Shown one piece after another: positions 6,746-14,818 of a stretch of DNA of 16,766 nucleotides. Position 1 is the first letter of the stretch; each line of letters starts with the position of its first letter. The stretch lies in the NCBI GenBank assembly GCA_948629335.1, contig CAPHZB010000031.1, forward strand, positions 1 through 16,766, given 5' to 3'. Under the pieces are notes generated by a model that did not search any database, was not told the DNA's origin, and was given only the letters and a program-made list of their open reading frames with translations. Origin of the DNA: an uncultured Bacilli bacterium (lineage in GTDB: Bacteria > Bacillota_I > Bacilli_A > RF39 > UBA660). The position numbers and the translations under genes were made by a program.

Positions 6746-9700
6746 ATGAAAAAGAAATATTTAAAGTATTTTGCTTTCTTAACGCTTCCTTTACTAAGTA
6801 CGGGATTATTTGTAAATGATGTTAGAGCTGAAGAAAAATGCGTTGCTAAAGTTGATCGATTGGCAAGTATAGCTTCACTGAAAGTAGAGTCATTATTTAA
6901 TGGTGGTTCACATACATATTGGAAAATAAGTGTGGATGGGGCTATAGCTATGTGTGCAGACCCTACAAAACACTTAAATAGTGGAACACTTGTTAAACAG
7001 GATGCATGTAGTACAACCACCCGTTCAAAACAAGCGTTAAATTATTGCTATTCTGCAGGCTGTGATGATATGAAGCATAGAATTATAGCCCAAACATATA
7101 CATGGGGAGGTTCTTTAAGAAGTGCTGCTGAGGCAATCTGTTCATATAATGGTGTTAGGAAAGCTGGTTTAGAAAGAGAGACATGTATTAAGGAAGAATC
7201 AGAAGGCGACACTGGTTTGATTTATAATACAATTGCTCATAGTTCAGCGTCTGGGAATTTTACTTGTTGGCAAAATGGTAATAATCAGCCAGTAGTAACT
7301 AGAACTCCAGAACAATGTAAGGCATATGAATGTCCACCTGATACTGTAGAGGCAGGGAAAGATTTAACAGAATGTGTCAATGGTGGAAAAAGTTATGATA
7401 AATGCGTGGAGGAAGAGTGTGGAGAAGAAGCTTCTTGTCATGGCATAAAAATAACATTAAATGGAAGCTTACTTCCTTGTAATGATAATAATACCAGCTC
7501 TACATCTACTTTTAATGAGTATTTTGGAGAGGATGACATAAATTCCCATGATTCAATGAATGGGCGCAAGCAAGATGTGAATATAGGTAGTGGGAAATAT
7601 TGTGCCCTATATTGTCTAGAAACTGAGGCGAATGCAACTTTACCAGGAGGTTTGGCTAATTCAATTCAACTTGGTTCTGCTATAACGTGGCCAACCTCTC
7701 CAAAAACAAATACATCTAAATTTGGTAATCGGTTCCCTTTATATTATCATGGAAAAATGGAATGCCGCCTTCAGGTGGCTCCAAATTTGACATATGGAAA
7801 TTCATGTGAACTAAAGCCAAAAGTTGAATATGCAGAATATCGAAAGGACTTAAAAAAAGCTTTAGAAGATAATATTGATATAAAGAAGGCGGTGCAAGAT
7901 GCCAATAAGAGAAGAAGTGGGCATAATAGTAATGGTCCAGACATCAGTACATTGAAAGATTTGCAAGGTGTCGATAAGAAAGTATATGACGAATATCTTG
8001 ATAAAAAAAATGAAGAAATTCGAAAGAAAGAAATTAAAACTTATGAGGAGTTAATAAAAGCAGCTTTAGCTAACGATGGGAATGGGCCAGATTTCTTTGA
8101 AAAGTTGAGAAAAGCAGCAGCAAATAATGAGACAACTGCAAAGTCAAATTATGAAGCTATTTGGAAAAAATATCAAGAAGATAATAGGAAAGAACCAGAG
8201 TGGTCTTGTACTAATAATGGAACCTATGATAAGGAAAAAGATTCCTGTAGTGCGGGTTCAAAAAATCCATCTTGTCCTAAAGATGAAGATGATGTAGAAA
8301 TGCATTATAATTCTACTGAGAAAAAGTGTGAATATTGGGAATATGATATTAGAACCAAGAAAGACACAGGAAATTCTGGCTGGTGGTATGATACAATTGG
8401 TTATTGGACAAATGCGAAAAATAAGTTAAAGGATAAGAATAAAAAGTATAATACATATGTGAAAAAGTTGAAAATAACTGTAGATTTATATAATGAAATA
8501 TATTTGTGTGCAACTGTTGTTCCTGAAATTTTTGAAAGTACTTGTAATGGTCCGGAATGTCAATTTTATAATTTTGAAACACTTGCTAGTATGTCTTATA
8601 CAGATGAAGGAGAATATGGAGGAAGCCATTCATTAGACATGGAACAGGCAGCAGATTATTCTTGTCCTGGATGTAGTACTCCAGTTGATATGTATAAACC
8701 AAATGAAGTGTTAGGAAATCAAAATTTAGGTGGGTCCTGGATTGTATTACCTGATGGTCAAACTTATTTTGAAGATAAGATAAAAGATATTGAGAAAAAA
8801 GAGTTTAACATTGATTCAGGAGATGTTATCTATAGACTAGAAGATTATTTATATAATTATATAGATAAGGATACAAATAAATGGGAAATGTCACAACCTA
8901 GTGGAAATTATGTAACACATGGTTTATCAAAAAGTGGAGAGTTTCTATTTAGTAATCTTCCAACATCATTTAAGAATAAAGTAGATAAAAAGTATGATTT
9001 AAAAATTGAAAATATTCAATTGGGACATAATGGACAGTTTCAAGCAGGGGCAGAAGGTGTCAGCATGAACGAGTATGTCTGTCATTATAGAGTGACTTCC
9101 GATGATTTAAATACTCCTTGTACATGTCCTCCAGGAACTAAATATGCAGGAATGATGCTTACAGCAATTATTGAAGATAATGATATGACATGTGCAGATG
9201 CAATATTTGAATATTGTGATAGAGATTCTCCCGGTCCTGACTGTGAGGAGAATTGCGAAATATTCTGCGAAAGCGATCCAACTATTGAAATTACTGCTTG
9301 TGTAAATGAAGGACATACAAGATCTTGGTGTGAAAAAGAATTTTGTAGTGGCAATCCTCCTGGAGGTAATCCACCAGGAGGTGGGCCAAAATATTACTGC
9401 CCAACGGATAAAGGCTATAAAAATGGTGGAATGGAAATTACAAATTGTGTTATATCACGTGTTAGTAAAGGCTCAACACTAAGTGAAGCCCAAAAATATT
9501 GTGAAGCAAGACTATGTAATCTTGATCAATTGATTATCTATCGTACAATTGATTTAAAAAATCCATTTCCAAGTATTGATGCTGATGAGAAAACAGTAGC
9601 AAATTGGCCAGATGTAGGAGCATTTAATCTAGCAATACATGGTAGATATCCTGGTTCTAACTGGAATAGTCAAAAACTAGTCCAATCTCGTATTCATACT

Positions 9701-10021
9701 GTAAAAAGAGAAGGTAGAACAGTTCAAGACAATGACATATATAAAGAAAAGAAACCATTATATCACTTTGAATTAGATACAGCTACTATTAAAAAAATTC
9801 GCCAGTATAATAACAAACAGAAAAAGGAAGGCGGATATAATGATAATGAAACCCTTATATGTAACAGGACAATAGGGGATGACATCCTAGGAGCAGGTTG
9901 CAAAAGTGCATTTGTACATAATCCAATATATGGTGGGGATACAACTGGTGCTAAGAGTTTATGTGGAAATGCGAATAGCGTTACAGCTGTAGCTAAATGT
10001 CTTGCTGGAGGTGGTTCATAG
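6746..10021 (+). CDS. Giant cysteine-rich secreted protein with candidate thioester domain
   Basis: A 1091-residue protein with strong SD AGGAGGTGA. The signal peptide is 1-28 (YFAFLTLPLLSTGLF, cut after VRA). Hand count gives 47 cysteines, none in the signal. Residues 45-175 resemble a thioester domain: C70 in AMCADPTKHLNSG would pair with Q116 in IIAQTYTWGG, as the Cys and TQxA-type Gln do in Gram-positive thioester adhesins. Residues 285-355 form another Cys-containing beta region; 360-485 are a charged helical insertion free of Cys; 540-590 hold more helix. A CPGC pair is at 640-643. A cysteine unit occurs three times (196-225, 841-867, 885-924), the last two split by a GNPPGGNPPGGG linker. 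The C-terminus has no LPXTG, membrane helix or wall repeats. The next gene starts on the base after the stop. A pilus-associated adhesin is inferred. Confidence 0.75.
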   Translation: MKKKYLKYFAFLTLPLLSTGLFVNDVRAEEKCVAKVDRLASIASLKVESLFNGGSHTYWKISVDGAIAMCADPTKHLNSGTLVKQDACSTTTRSKQALNYCYSAGCDDMKHRIIAQTYTWGGSLRSAAEAICSYNGVRKAGLERETCIKEESEGDTGLIYNTIAHSSASGNFTCWQNGNNQPVVTRTPEQCKAYECPPDTVEAGKDLTECVNGGKSYDKCVEEECGEEASCHGIKITLNGSLLPCNDNNTSSTSTFNEYFGEDDINSHDSMNGRKQDVNIGSGKYCALYCLETEANATLPGGLANSIQLGSAITWPTSPKTNTSKFGNRFPLYYHGKMECRLQVAPNLTYGNSCELKPKVEYAEYRKDLKKALEDNIDIKKAVQDANKRRSGHNSNGPDISTLKDLQGVDKKVYDEYLDKKNEEIRKKEIKTYEELIKAALANDGNGPDFFEKLRKAAANNETTAKSNYEAIWKKYQEDNRKEPEWSCTNNGTYDKEKDSCSAGSKNPSCPKDEDDVEMHYNSTEKKCEYWEYDIRTKKDTGNSGWWYDTIGYWTNAKNKLKDKNKKYNTYVKKLKITVDLYNEIYLCATVVPEIFESTCNGPECQFYNFETLASMSYTDEGEYGGSHSLDMEQAADYSCPGCSTPVDMYKPNEVLGNQNLGGSWIVLPDGQTYFEDKIKDIEKKEFNIDSGDVIYRLEDYLYNYIDKDTNKWEMSQPSGNYVTHGLSKSGEFLFSNLPTSFKNKVDKKYDLKIENIQLGHNGQFQAGAEGVSMNEYVCHYRVTSDDLNTPCTCPPGTKYAGMMLTAIIEDNDMTCADAIFEYCDRDSPGPDCEENCEIFCESDPTIEITACVNEGHTRSWCEKEFCSGNPPGGNPPGGGPKYYCPTDKGYKNGGMEITNCVISRVSKGSTLSEAQKYCEARLCNLDQLIIYRTIDLKNPFPSIDADEKTVANWPDVGAFNLAIHGRYPGSNWNSQKLVQSRIHTVKREGRTVQDNDIYKEKKPLYHFELDTATIKKIRQYNNKQKKEGGYNDNETLICNRTIGDDILGAGCKSAFVHNPIYGGDTTGAKSLCGNANSVTAVAKCLAGGGS
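6878..7270 (+). other. Candidate thioester domain region (residues 45-175 of the Cys-rich protein)
   Basis: Visible elements are WKISVDGAIAMCADPTKH with C70 and RIIAQTYTWGG with Q116. In known thioester domains a Cys in a 'YCID/N' type strand is crosslinked to a Gln in a 'TQxAIW' type strand. The similarity is short and the Cys-Gln distance (46 residues) is smaller than in the well-studied examples I recall. Confidence 0.45.
7331..7420 (+). repeat. Cysteine unit 1 (residues 196-225 of the Cys-rich protein)
   Basis: Pattern CPPD ... LTECV ... C-x4-C, with cysteines 196, 210, 220 and 225. Spacing is C-x13-C-x9-C-x4-C. Confidence 0.7.
9266..9346 (+). repeat. Cysteine unit 2 (residues 841-867 of the Cys-rich protein)
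   Basis: Pattern CESD ... ITACV ... C-x4-C, with cysteines 841, 852, 862 and 867. Spacing is C-x10-C-x9-C-x4-C, so the last three cysteines match unit 1 exactly. Confidence 0.7.
9398..9517 (+). repeat. Cysteine unit 3 (residues 885-924 of the Cys-rich protein)
   Basis: Pattern CPTD ... ITNCV ... C-x4-C, with cysteines 885, 901, 919 and 924. It shares CPxD with unit 1 and has an 8-residue insertion before the C-x4-C pair. Confidence 0.65.
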
Positions 10022-10423
10022 ATGAAAGAGTCAATGTGGGGATCTTATATTATAGGATTTGGAGTAATTGCAATCATTTTCATCTTTTTCTTCCAGAATG
10101 TATCAAATACGTCAGAACAAAATTATGAACTAATTCAAGAAATCACAGAAGCAGCTATGTATGACGCAGTTGATATGGCAAGCTATAAGGCAACAGGAAA
10201 TATTCGAATTGATGGAGAGAAATTTGCTGAAAATTTTGTTCGGAGATTCGCACAGAGTGTTTCTTTAGGAAACTACTATGTAATTGACATTTACGATGTT
10301 CAAGAGTCTCCGCCAAAAGTAATTTTAAGAATTTCATCAAAATTAGATACAAATGTTACAGGGCAACTCGTTGAATTTGATATAATAAATGATATTAATG
10401 CAATATTAGAAACTCCATATTAG
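10022..10423 (+). CDS. TadE-like minor pilin (pseudopilin)
   Basis: A 133-residue protein with a short basic N-terminus (MKESMWGS), one membrane helix at 8-24 (IGFGVIAIIFIFFF), then a soluble alpha/beta part without cysteine. This is the build of TadE/TadF-type minor pilins. Residues 30-57 are helical (extension of the pilin helix) and 83-122 are strand-rich. The ATG follows directly on the stop of the giant gene (TAG then ATG); the SD GGAGGTG lies inside the end of that gene, so translation of the two is tightly coupled. The protein shows no Gly with Glu(+5) processing site. Its N-terminus resembles that of the minor pilin at 15255 (MRESIGNAYL), but the rest is not clearly alignable. Confidence 0.6.
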   Translation: MKESMWGSYIIGFGVIAIIFIFFFQNVSNTSEQNYELIQEITEAAMYDAVDMASYKATGNIRIDGEKFAENFVRRFAQSVSLGNYYVIDIYDVQESPPKVILRISSKLDTNVTGQLVEFDIINDINAILETPY

Positions 10424-10441
10424 AAAGGATGAGTGAGTTAT

Positions 10442-11302
10442 ATGAATAATTTAGTTATTGCACTAAAAAGATTTTTTTCAAATAAGAACACGGTTACTAT
10501 TTTAGGTGTCATTGCCGTTGTCTTAATCTTGTTTTTTGGATATCGTATGCAAATTAAAAAACAAGTTAATCCAGTTAAAAATATACCAGTAGCATCACAG
10601 ACAATCCAACCAAGAACGAAAATTACTGCTGATATGATTGACTATATCGATGTATCACCTATTGTTTTGCAATCAAATGTTTATCGAAATAGGGAAGCTG
10701 TTATTGATAAGTATTCTAATTATAATACTGTTATTCCAGCAGGAAGCCTATTCTATCATGAAGCAATTGTAAAAGAAGAGGATTTGCCAGATTCAGCTTT
10801 TATTGAAGTTCCAGAAGGACAAGTTCCATATAACTTTCCTGTTACAACTGCAACCACATATGGAAACTCTATGTATCCAAAAAACTACATCGATATCTAT
10901 ATGAAAGCTGTTAATGAAAATGGACAATTAATGGTTGGTAAATTAATTGAAAATGTTCAAATACTAGCTGTTAAAGATTCTTCAGGACGTAATGTTTTTG
11001 AAAATTCAACAGAATCAAGAACACCAGCATACTTAATATTTGGGCTAGAAGATGAACTTAACATTCTTCTTAGAAAAGCAAGTTACATGAGTTCTTATTC
11101 AGTTGTGTTATTCCCAGTACCACATGGAATTACAATTAGTGGAGAAGAAGGAGAAACAATGGTAAGTTCTCAAACATTAAAGAACTTTATCAATGCAAAT
11201 ACTGTTCCAAATGATGAAATTAAGACAGATGTAACAGATACAACAACAGGAGATAAAACAAATCCAAAACAGGATACAACAACGCCTAAGAAAGAAAGTT
11301 AA
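10442..11302 (+). CDS. cpaB: CpaB-like pilus assembly protein with SAF domain
   Basis: About 286 residues. A basic N-terminus and one membrane helix (about 17-36, VTILGVIAVVLILFFGY) precede an SAF domain (about 46-110: PVASQTIQPRTKITADMIDY ... VIPAGSLFYHEAIV) and a second beta region with VGKLIENVQILAVKDSSG. This is the arrangement of CpaB/RcpC of Tad systems. The C-terminal 30 residues are a Thr/Lys/Asp-rich tail without fold, which would lie outside the membrane. In diderms CpaB works with the secretin; here there is no outer membrane, so it may guide the pilus through the wall (inference). A GTG at 10433 is in frame three codons upstream, but sits only 3 bases from AAAGGA; the ATG at 10442 is preferred. 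Stop is 8 bases before cpaF. Confidence 0.82.
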   Translation: MNNLVIALKRFFSNKNTVTILGVIAVVLILFFGYRMQIKKQVNPVKNIPVASQTIQPRTKITADMIDYIDVSPIVLQSNVYRNREAVIDKYSNYNTVIPAGSLFYHEAIVKEEDLPDSAFIEVPEGQVPYNFPVTTATTYGNSMYPKNYIDIYMKAVNENGQLMVGKLIENVQILAVKDSSGRNVFENSTESRTPAYLIFGLEDELNILLRKASYMSSYSVVLFPVPHGITISGEEGETMVSSQTLKNFINANTVPNDEIKTDVTDTTTGDKTNPKQDTTTPKKES

Positions 11303-11310
11303 TAATTCCT

Positions 11311-12789
11311 ATGATGGATGGAATGTTTTCCCAAATTGATTTTGGGGCATTAAAAGAGTATTTGGAACAAGATGATATTACCGATATTTCTTATAGCAAT
11401 GGTGGACAAATTTGGTTAAAAACATTATCACGTGGTATTTTTAGAATTGAAAATCCAGGTATTAATAATGCTTTTATAGAAAAACTTGCTTTCCAATGTG
11501 CCAACTGTATGGGTACAACTTTCAATATGGCGCATCCATTCCTCGATGCTGAAGGAACAGAGTTACGTCTTAACTTTGTTCATGACTCGATTGCGAAAAA
11601 TGGTGTTGCATGCGTTATTCGTAAAACACCAGCAAAGATTCGACTTGAAAAAGATAAACTATTAGAACAAAAATATGTAGAACTAGATATTCACGACTTT
11701 TTAATCCAATGTGTTTTAGGACATTGTAACATTATTGTTTGTGGAGAAACTGGTTCTGGTAAAACAGAGTTTGTTAAGTATTTAGCAGCTCATACAAAAG
11801 AGGATGAAAAATTAATTACAATTGAAGATACGCTAGAACTACATTTAGATCGCATTTTCCCACATCGAGATATTGTAGCAATGAAAACAAACAATATTGC
11901 TTCCTATTCAGATGTGCTTGTTACTTGTATGAGACAGAACCCAAAATGGATTCTACTTTCAGAGGTACGTAGTGCTGAAGCAGTTCTAGCTGTTCGTAAC
12001 TCTATTTCATCTGGACATTATATTTTGTCAACTATCCATGCAGATAAAGCATCAAGTATTCCAAACCGTATGTATTCCTTACTAGAGACAAACCAAGATA
12101 TTGAACAATTTTTAAAAACTATTCATCGATATGTTCAAATTGGTGTTTATATTCGGGGATATCAAGACAAAGCGACAAAGAAGTTTGTACGTGAAATTGC
12201 AGAAGTTACTGAATTTTATGTAACAAAGGATAATAAAGCAGAATATAATGAAATTTATAAGAAAAGTACGACAGGTCATGTTGTACGTAGAAAACCAAGT
12301 CAATATTTAATTGATTATTTGGATGCACAGGGAGTTACTTTAAACCCAAATTTGATTGAAGAGGGAGAAAGTAATGTTCCTAAAAATTTTGATGAATTTT
12401 TACAGAAACCAGGTGTTATAACACCAACATTTAATACCAATTTAAGAAATCAAAATGTAGAACATATTGATATACCAAATGTAGGGTATAATAATGTTCA
12501 AAATGTAAATACGAATGGATGGAATCAAGCATATGCGCCAAGTGTTAATCAAACAGGACAGATATATAATACAAATACATGGACAGGTGGACAAGTTAGT
12601 TATGGACAGAATAGTGGACCTACACAACCACAAAATCAAATACAACAAAATCAAACGCAACCACCTAATGCAATGTTTACTTTTGATGCAAATGGAACGC
12701 CTATCTTTAATAGGCCGAAAAATATGCCAGTATCTAATGTTGGTATTAGTCAAGGTGGCGTGTTGTTTGATGCAAATTCGAACATATAG
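11311..12789 (+). CDS. cpaF: CpaF/TadA-type pilus assembly ATPase with Asn/Gln-rich C-terminal extension
   Basis: A 492-residue PilT/VirB11-class secretion ATPase. The N-terminal domain opens LKEYLEQDDITDISYSNGGQ (14-33), the usual 'itdI.vng' region. The catalytic core has Walker A GETGSGKT (145-152), the Asp box TIEDTLEL (170-177), Walker B WILLSEVR (213-220) with E218, and the His box STIHADKA (240-247). It supplies power to the TadB/TadC platform from the cytoplasm. The ATPase fold should end near residue 340; residues 350-492 are an added disordered tail with 31 Asn/Gln in residues 371-450, not usual for CpaF. ATG 11311 lacks a good SD and is followed by a second ATG codon and another at 11323, so initiation is probably coupled to cpaB, 8 bases upstream. 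Confidence 0.95.
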   Translation: MMDGMFSQIDFGALKEYLEQDDITDISYSNGGQIWLKTLSRGIFRIENPGINNAFIEKLAFQCANCMGTTFNMAHPFLDAEGTELRLNFVHDSIAKNGVACVIRKTPAKIRLEKDKLLEQKYVELDIHDFLIQCVLGHCNIIVCGETGSGKTEFVKYLAAHTKEDEKLITIEDTLELHLDRIFPHRDIVAMKTNNIASYSDVLVTCMRQNPKWILLSEVRSAEAVLAVRNSISSGHYILSTIHADKASSIPNRMYSLLETNQDIEQFLKTIHRYVQIGVYIRGYQDKATKKFVREIAEVTEFYVTKDNKAEYNEIYKKSTTGHVVRRKPSQYLIDYLDAQGVTLNPNLIEEGESNVPKNFDEFLQKPGVITPTFNTNLRNQNVEHIDIPNVGYNNVQNVNTNGWNQAYAPSVNQTGQIYNTNTWTGGQVSYGQNSGPTQPQNQIQQNQTQPPNAMFTFDANGTPIFNRPKNMPVSNVGISQGGVLFDANSNI

Positions 12790-12801
12790 AAGGAGGTATA
12801 T

Positions 12802-13707
12802 ATGGATTTCGTAATTTTTATATTAATAGCAGCAATCGCAGTATTTATTATTGCTGTTCGTCTTAATAGCAATGGAAGTGTATATAAATATATCTCCAAA
12901 AATGCGGGTAGTATTTATGATAAAGTAGCTCCTTATTCTTTTAAAGAAATTAGACAAAAAGTTAAGGACTTAGGACAAGAGTATACAAAAAAGCAATATG
13001 CGATTCAGGCAACAGTCTTTTCTGTAGGCGCTTTTCTAGTTTCCTACTTATACTTTTATAATATCATTATTTCTATTGTGTATGCTTGTATTGCGATATG
13101 TGTGATTCCTTACTTAACCTATTTAAGGTGTAAAAGAGTATATAGTGAATTTATCTTTGAACAAATACAGGTATATACAACCAATGTTATTATGGAATTT
13201 GGAACAACACAATCCTTTGTTAAAGCACTAGAAGGTGTATATGAGTCAGGTGTTTTAGAAGATCCTGTCTTGAGTGATGTAAAAACAATGATAGATCTTG
13301 CTTATGAAAATGGTACAGTAGATGCATCACTAGAATTTATGAACAATAAATATGATTTCTTTATTGTTAGAAACATGCATCAATTATTCTTACAAATTAC
13401 AAATGAAGGTTCAAAAAACTCAGCAGATGCCTTAGAGAATATGTCTTTAGATATTGATATGCTTGTTGAAAATGTATATCGTGATCGATTGGACAGGGCA
13501 GAGTTTCACAAAAAGTTTTTACAATTTGGTATCGTTCTATATTTACTTGTTATGTTAGTTCAAATGTTACTTTCAACGGAAACATACATTAACTTAATTC
13601 ATACGAATACTTTAGTATTTTTCTTACTTCATGGAATCATCATCGTAAATACAGCATTCTTACTCAGTGGAGAAAAATATTATAATGAGAATGTGGGGGC
13701 TGAATAA
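12802..13707 (+). CDS. tadB: TadB-like inner-membrane platform protein (T2SSF fold)
   Basis: A 301-residue protein with SD AAGGAGG 5 bases before the ATG. Membrane segments lie at 3-20, 68-87, 88-108, 240-258 and 268-288; between the third and fourth is a cytoplasmic helical domain (115-235) of the T2SSF/GspF type (FEQIQVYTTNVIMEFGTTQS ... FLQITNEGSKNSADALENMS). TadB and TadC form the platform on which CpaF acts. It follows cpaF by 12 bases and its stop overlaps the TadC start by one base, so the two are translationally coupled. Confidence 0.85.
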   Translation: MDFVIFILIAAIAVFIIAVRLNSNGSVYKYISKNAGSIYDKVAPYSFKEIRQKVKDLGQEYTKKQYAIQATVFSVGAFLVSYLYFYNIIISIVYACIAICVIPYLTYLRCKRVYSEFIFEQIQVYTTNVIMEFGTTQSFVKALEGVYESGVLEDPVLSDVKTMIDLAYENGTVDASLEFMNNKYDFFIVRNMHQLFLQITNEGSKNSADALENMSLDIDMLVENVYRDRLDRAEFHKKFLQFGIVLYLLVMLVQMLLSTETYINLIHTNTLVFFLLHGIIIVNTAFLLSGEKYYNENVGAE

Positions 13708-14498
13708 TGGAATTTATACTTATAGCAATTATATTATTATTTGTACTTGAATATAATCGTAAAATTAATACAAGAAAATTTATTGCAGATACAGAACCAT
13801 ATTTTCGATTTTTAATGGAAGATGATTATAAATTTTTATTAAATATTCGTTATGGAGAGATTAATGATGACGATGTAAATGTTTTATTTGGAAAAAGAGT
13901 TCGTGATGGAGCAATAACCATTGTAATCTTAATTTTCTTATTCGCAATAACCAATTTTAGTTTTATTAGTCTTATACTATGTTTTATTATAGGATTTGTT
14001 ATTTTTAAAGCACCTTATACAAAATTAAAAGGGTATTATAATAAAAATCTAACTACTATTAATCAAATGCTTCCATTCTATTTAAAAGGTTTGGAGATTT
14101 TAATACAGCACTATACAGTACCAGTTGCCATGTCAAAGAGCATTGATACAGCTCCAGAAATATTTAGACCAGGACTTAGAAGATTGGTAGAGAAAATTGA
14201 ACTTGGAGATTCTTCTATTGAACCCTATATGGACTTTGCTAAAGAATATCCTGTAAGGGATTCTATGCGAATGATGCGTCTTTTGTATCGCTTAGGAATT
14301 GGTTCTCAAGAAAATAAACAAGAACAATTAATTATGTTTTCAAGAAACGTTTCTTCTTTGCAAAATAAATCAAGAGAGCAAAGATATGCTGCACGTTTAG
14401 CAAAGATGGAAGGAAAAACAAGAGCAATGTTATTTACAACAGGTGGTGGCGTTATTATGCTTCTAATGATAGCTATGATGCAGATGATGTCACTATAA
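13707..14498 (+). CDS. tadC: TadC-like inner-membrane platform protein (T2SSF fold)
   Basis: A 263-residue protein with one membrane helix at 2-14, a hydrophobic pair at 68-85 and 86-101, a cytoplasmic helical T2SSF domain (110-235; LPFYLKGLEILIQHYTVPVA, then MRLLYRLGIGSQENKQEQLI) and a last membrane helix at 240-259 rich in Met. Length and topology suit TadC. The ATG shares its A with the tadB stop (TAATG). A 71-base gap with a promoter separates it from the pilin gene, a break inside the otherwise tight locus. Confidence 0.83.
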   Translation: MEFILIAIILLFVLEYNRKINTRKFIADTEPYFRFLMEDDYKFLLNIRYGEINDDDVNVLFGKRVRDGAITIVILIFLFAITNFSFISLILCFIIGFVIFKAPYTKLKGYYNKNLTTINQMLPFYLKGLEILIQHYTVPVAMSKSIDTAPEIFRPGLRRLVEKIELGDSSIEPYMDFAKEYPVRDSMRMMRLLYRLGIGSQENKQEQLIMFSRNVSSLQNKSREQRYAARLAKMEGKTRAMLFTTGGGVIMLLMIAMMQMMSL

Positions 14499-14520
14499 AT
14501 GTAAAGAATGTCATAAAAAG

Positions 14521-14549
14521 TTGTTAAAATTTAAAAAAAATGTTATACT
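14521..14549 (+). promoter_or_regulatory. Sigma-A-type promoter of the pilin gene
   Basis: TTGTTA (14521-14526), 17 bases, then TATACT (14544-14549), with TGt directly before the -10 (extended -10). The start of transcription would fall near 14556, just before the SD AGGAGG (14557-14562), giving a very short leader. The location in the only sizable gap of the core operon suggests extra expression of the pilin and the genes after it. Confidence 0.65.
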
Positions 14550-14569
14550 AACGATAGGAGGGTGAGAAA

Positions 14570-14803
14570 ATGAAAGAAGCTGCTGGAGAAGCAAATATGA
14601 CAGTTATTACAATTGTATTAATTGCTATTGTACTAGCTGTAGGTACGGTTATTGTTCGTAGTATGATGTCAAATACAAGAAAATCGTCTGCATGTACAGC
14701 CTGTGGTGGATACTGGAAGGGCGGGCAATGCACAACATATGATGGGTCAGGAACAGTAGATTATAATTCATGTTTGACAGACGGTAAGGATGTAAACATA
14801 TAA
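14570..14803 (+). CDS. Small four-cysteine pilin (likely major Flp-type pilin)
   Basis: A 77-residue protein: a short N-terminus (MKEAAGEANM), one strongly hydrophobic helix (about 11-29, TVITIVLIAIVLAVGTVIV) and a 45-residue tail with C42, C45, C54 and C68, Gly and Tyr. Size and position (directly after TadC, with its own promoter and a strong SD, AGGAGG) suit the Flp-type major pilin. E7 precedes the hydrophobic helix as in pilins, but no Gly stands at -1 relative to a Glu(+5). The Cys set could form two disulfides outside the cell; CxxC at 42-45 could also bind metal. No Flp family match is claimed, so it may be a minor component. Confidence 0.6.
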   Translation: MKEAAGEANMTVITIVLIAIVLAVGTVIVRSMMSNTRKSSACTACGGYWKGGQCTTYDGSGTVDYNSCLTDGKDVNI

Positions 14804-14818
14804 TAGGAGGTAGATTAG

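Noticed and set aside
6694..7020. Minus-strand ORF across the junction of the 6078 and 6746 genes
   Set aside because: It is antisense to two well-supported genes with good SD and signal peptides.
9085..9354. Two overlapping minus-strand ORFs of 69-89 codons opposite the Cys-rich gene
   Set aside because: They are antisense to a clear coding frame with a signal peptide and regular Cys motifs, and show no SD or family features.
9902..10021. Sortase or membrane anchor at the end of the Cys-rich protein
   Set aside because: The last 40 residues contain no LPXTG-like motif, no hydrophobic helix and no basic tail.
12515..12814. Plus-strand ORF of 99 codons overlapping the end of cpaF
   Set aside because: It lies out of frame over the low-complexity cpaF tail, has no SD of its own, and its product looks like translated repeat sequence.
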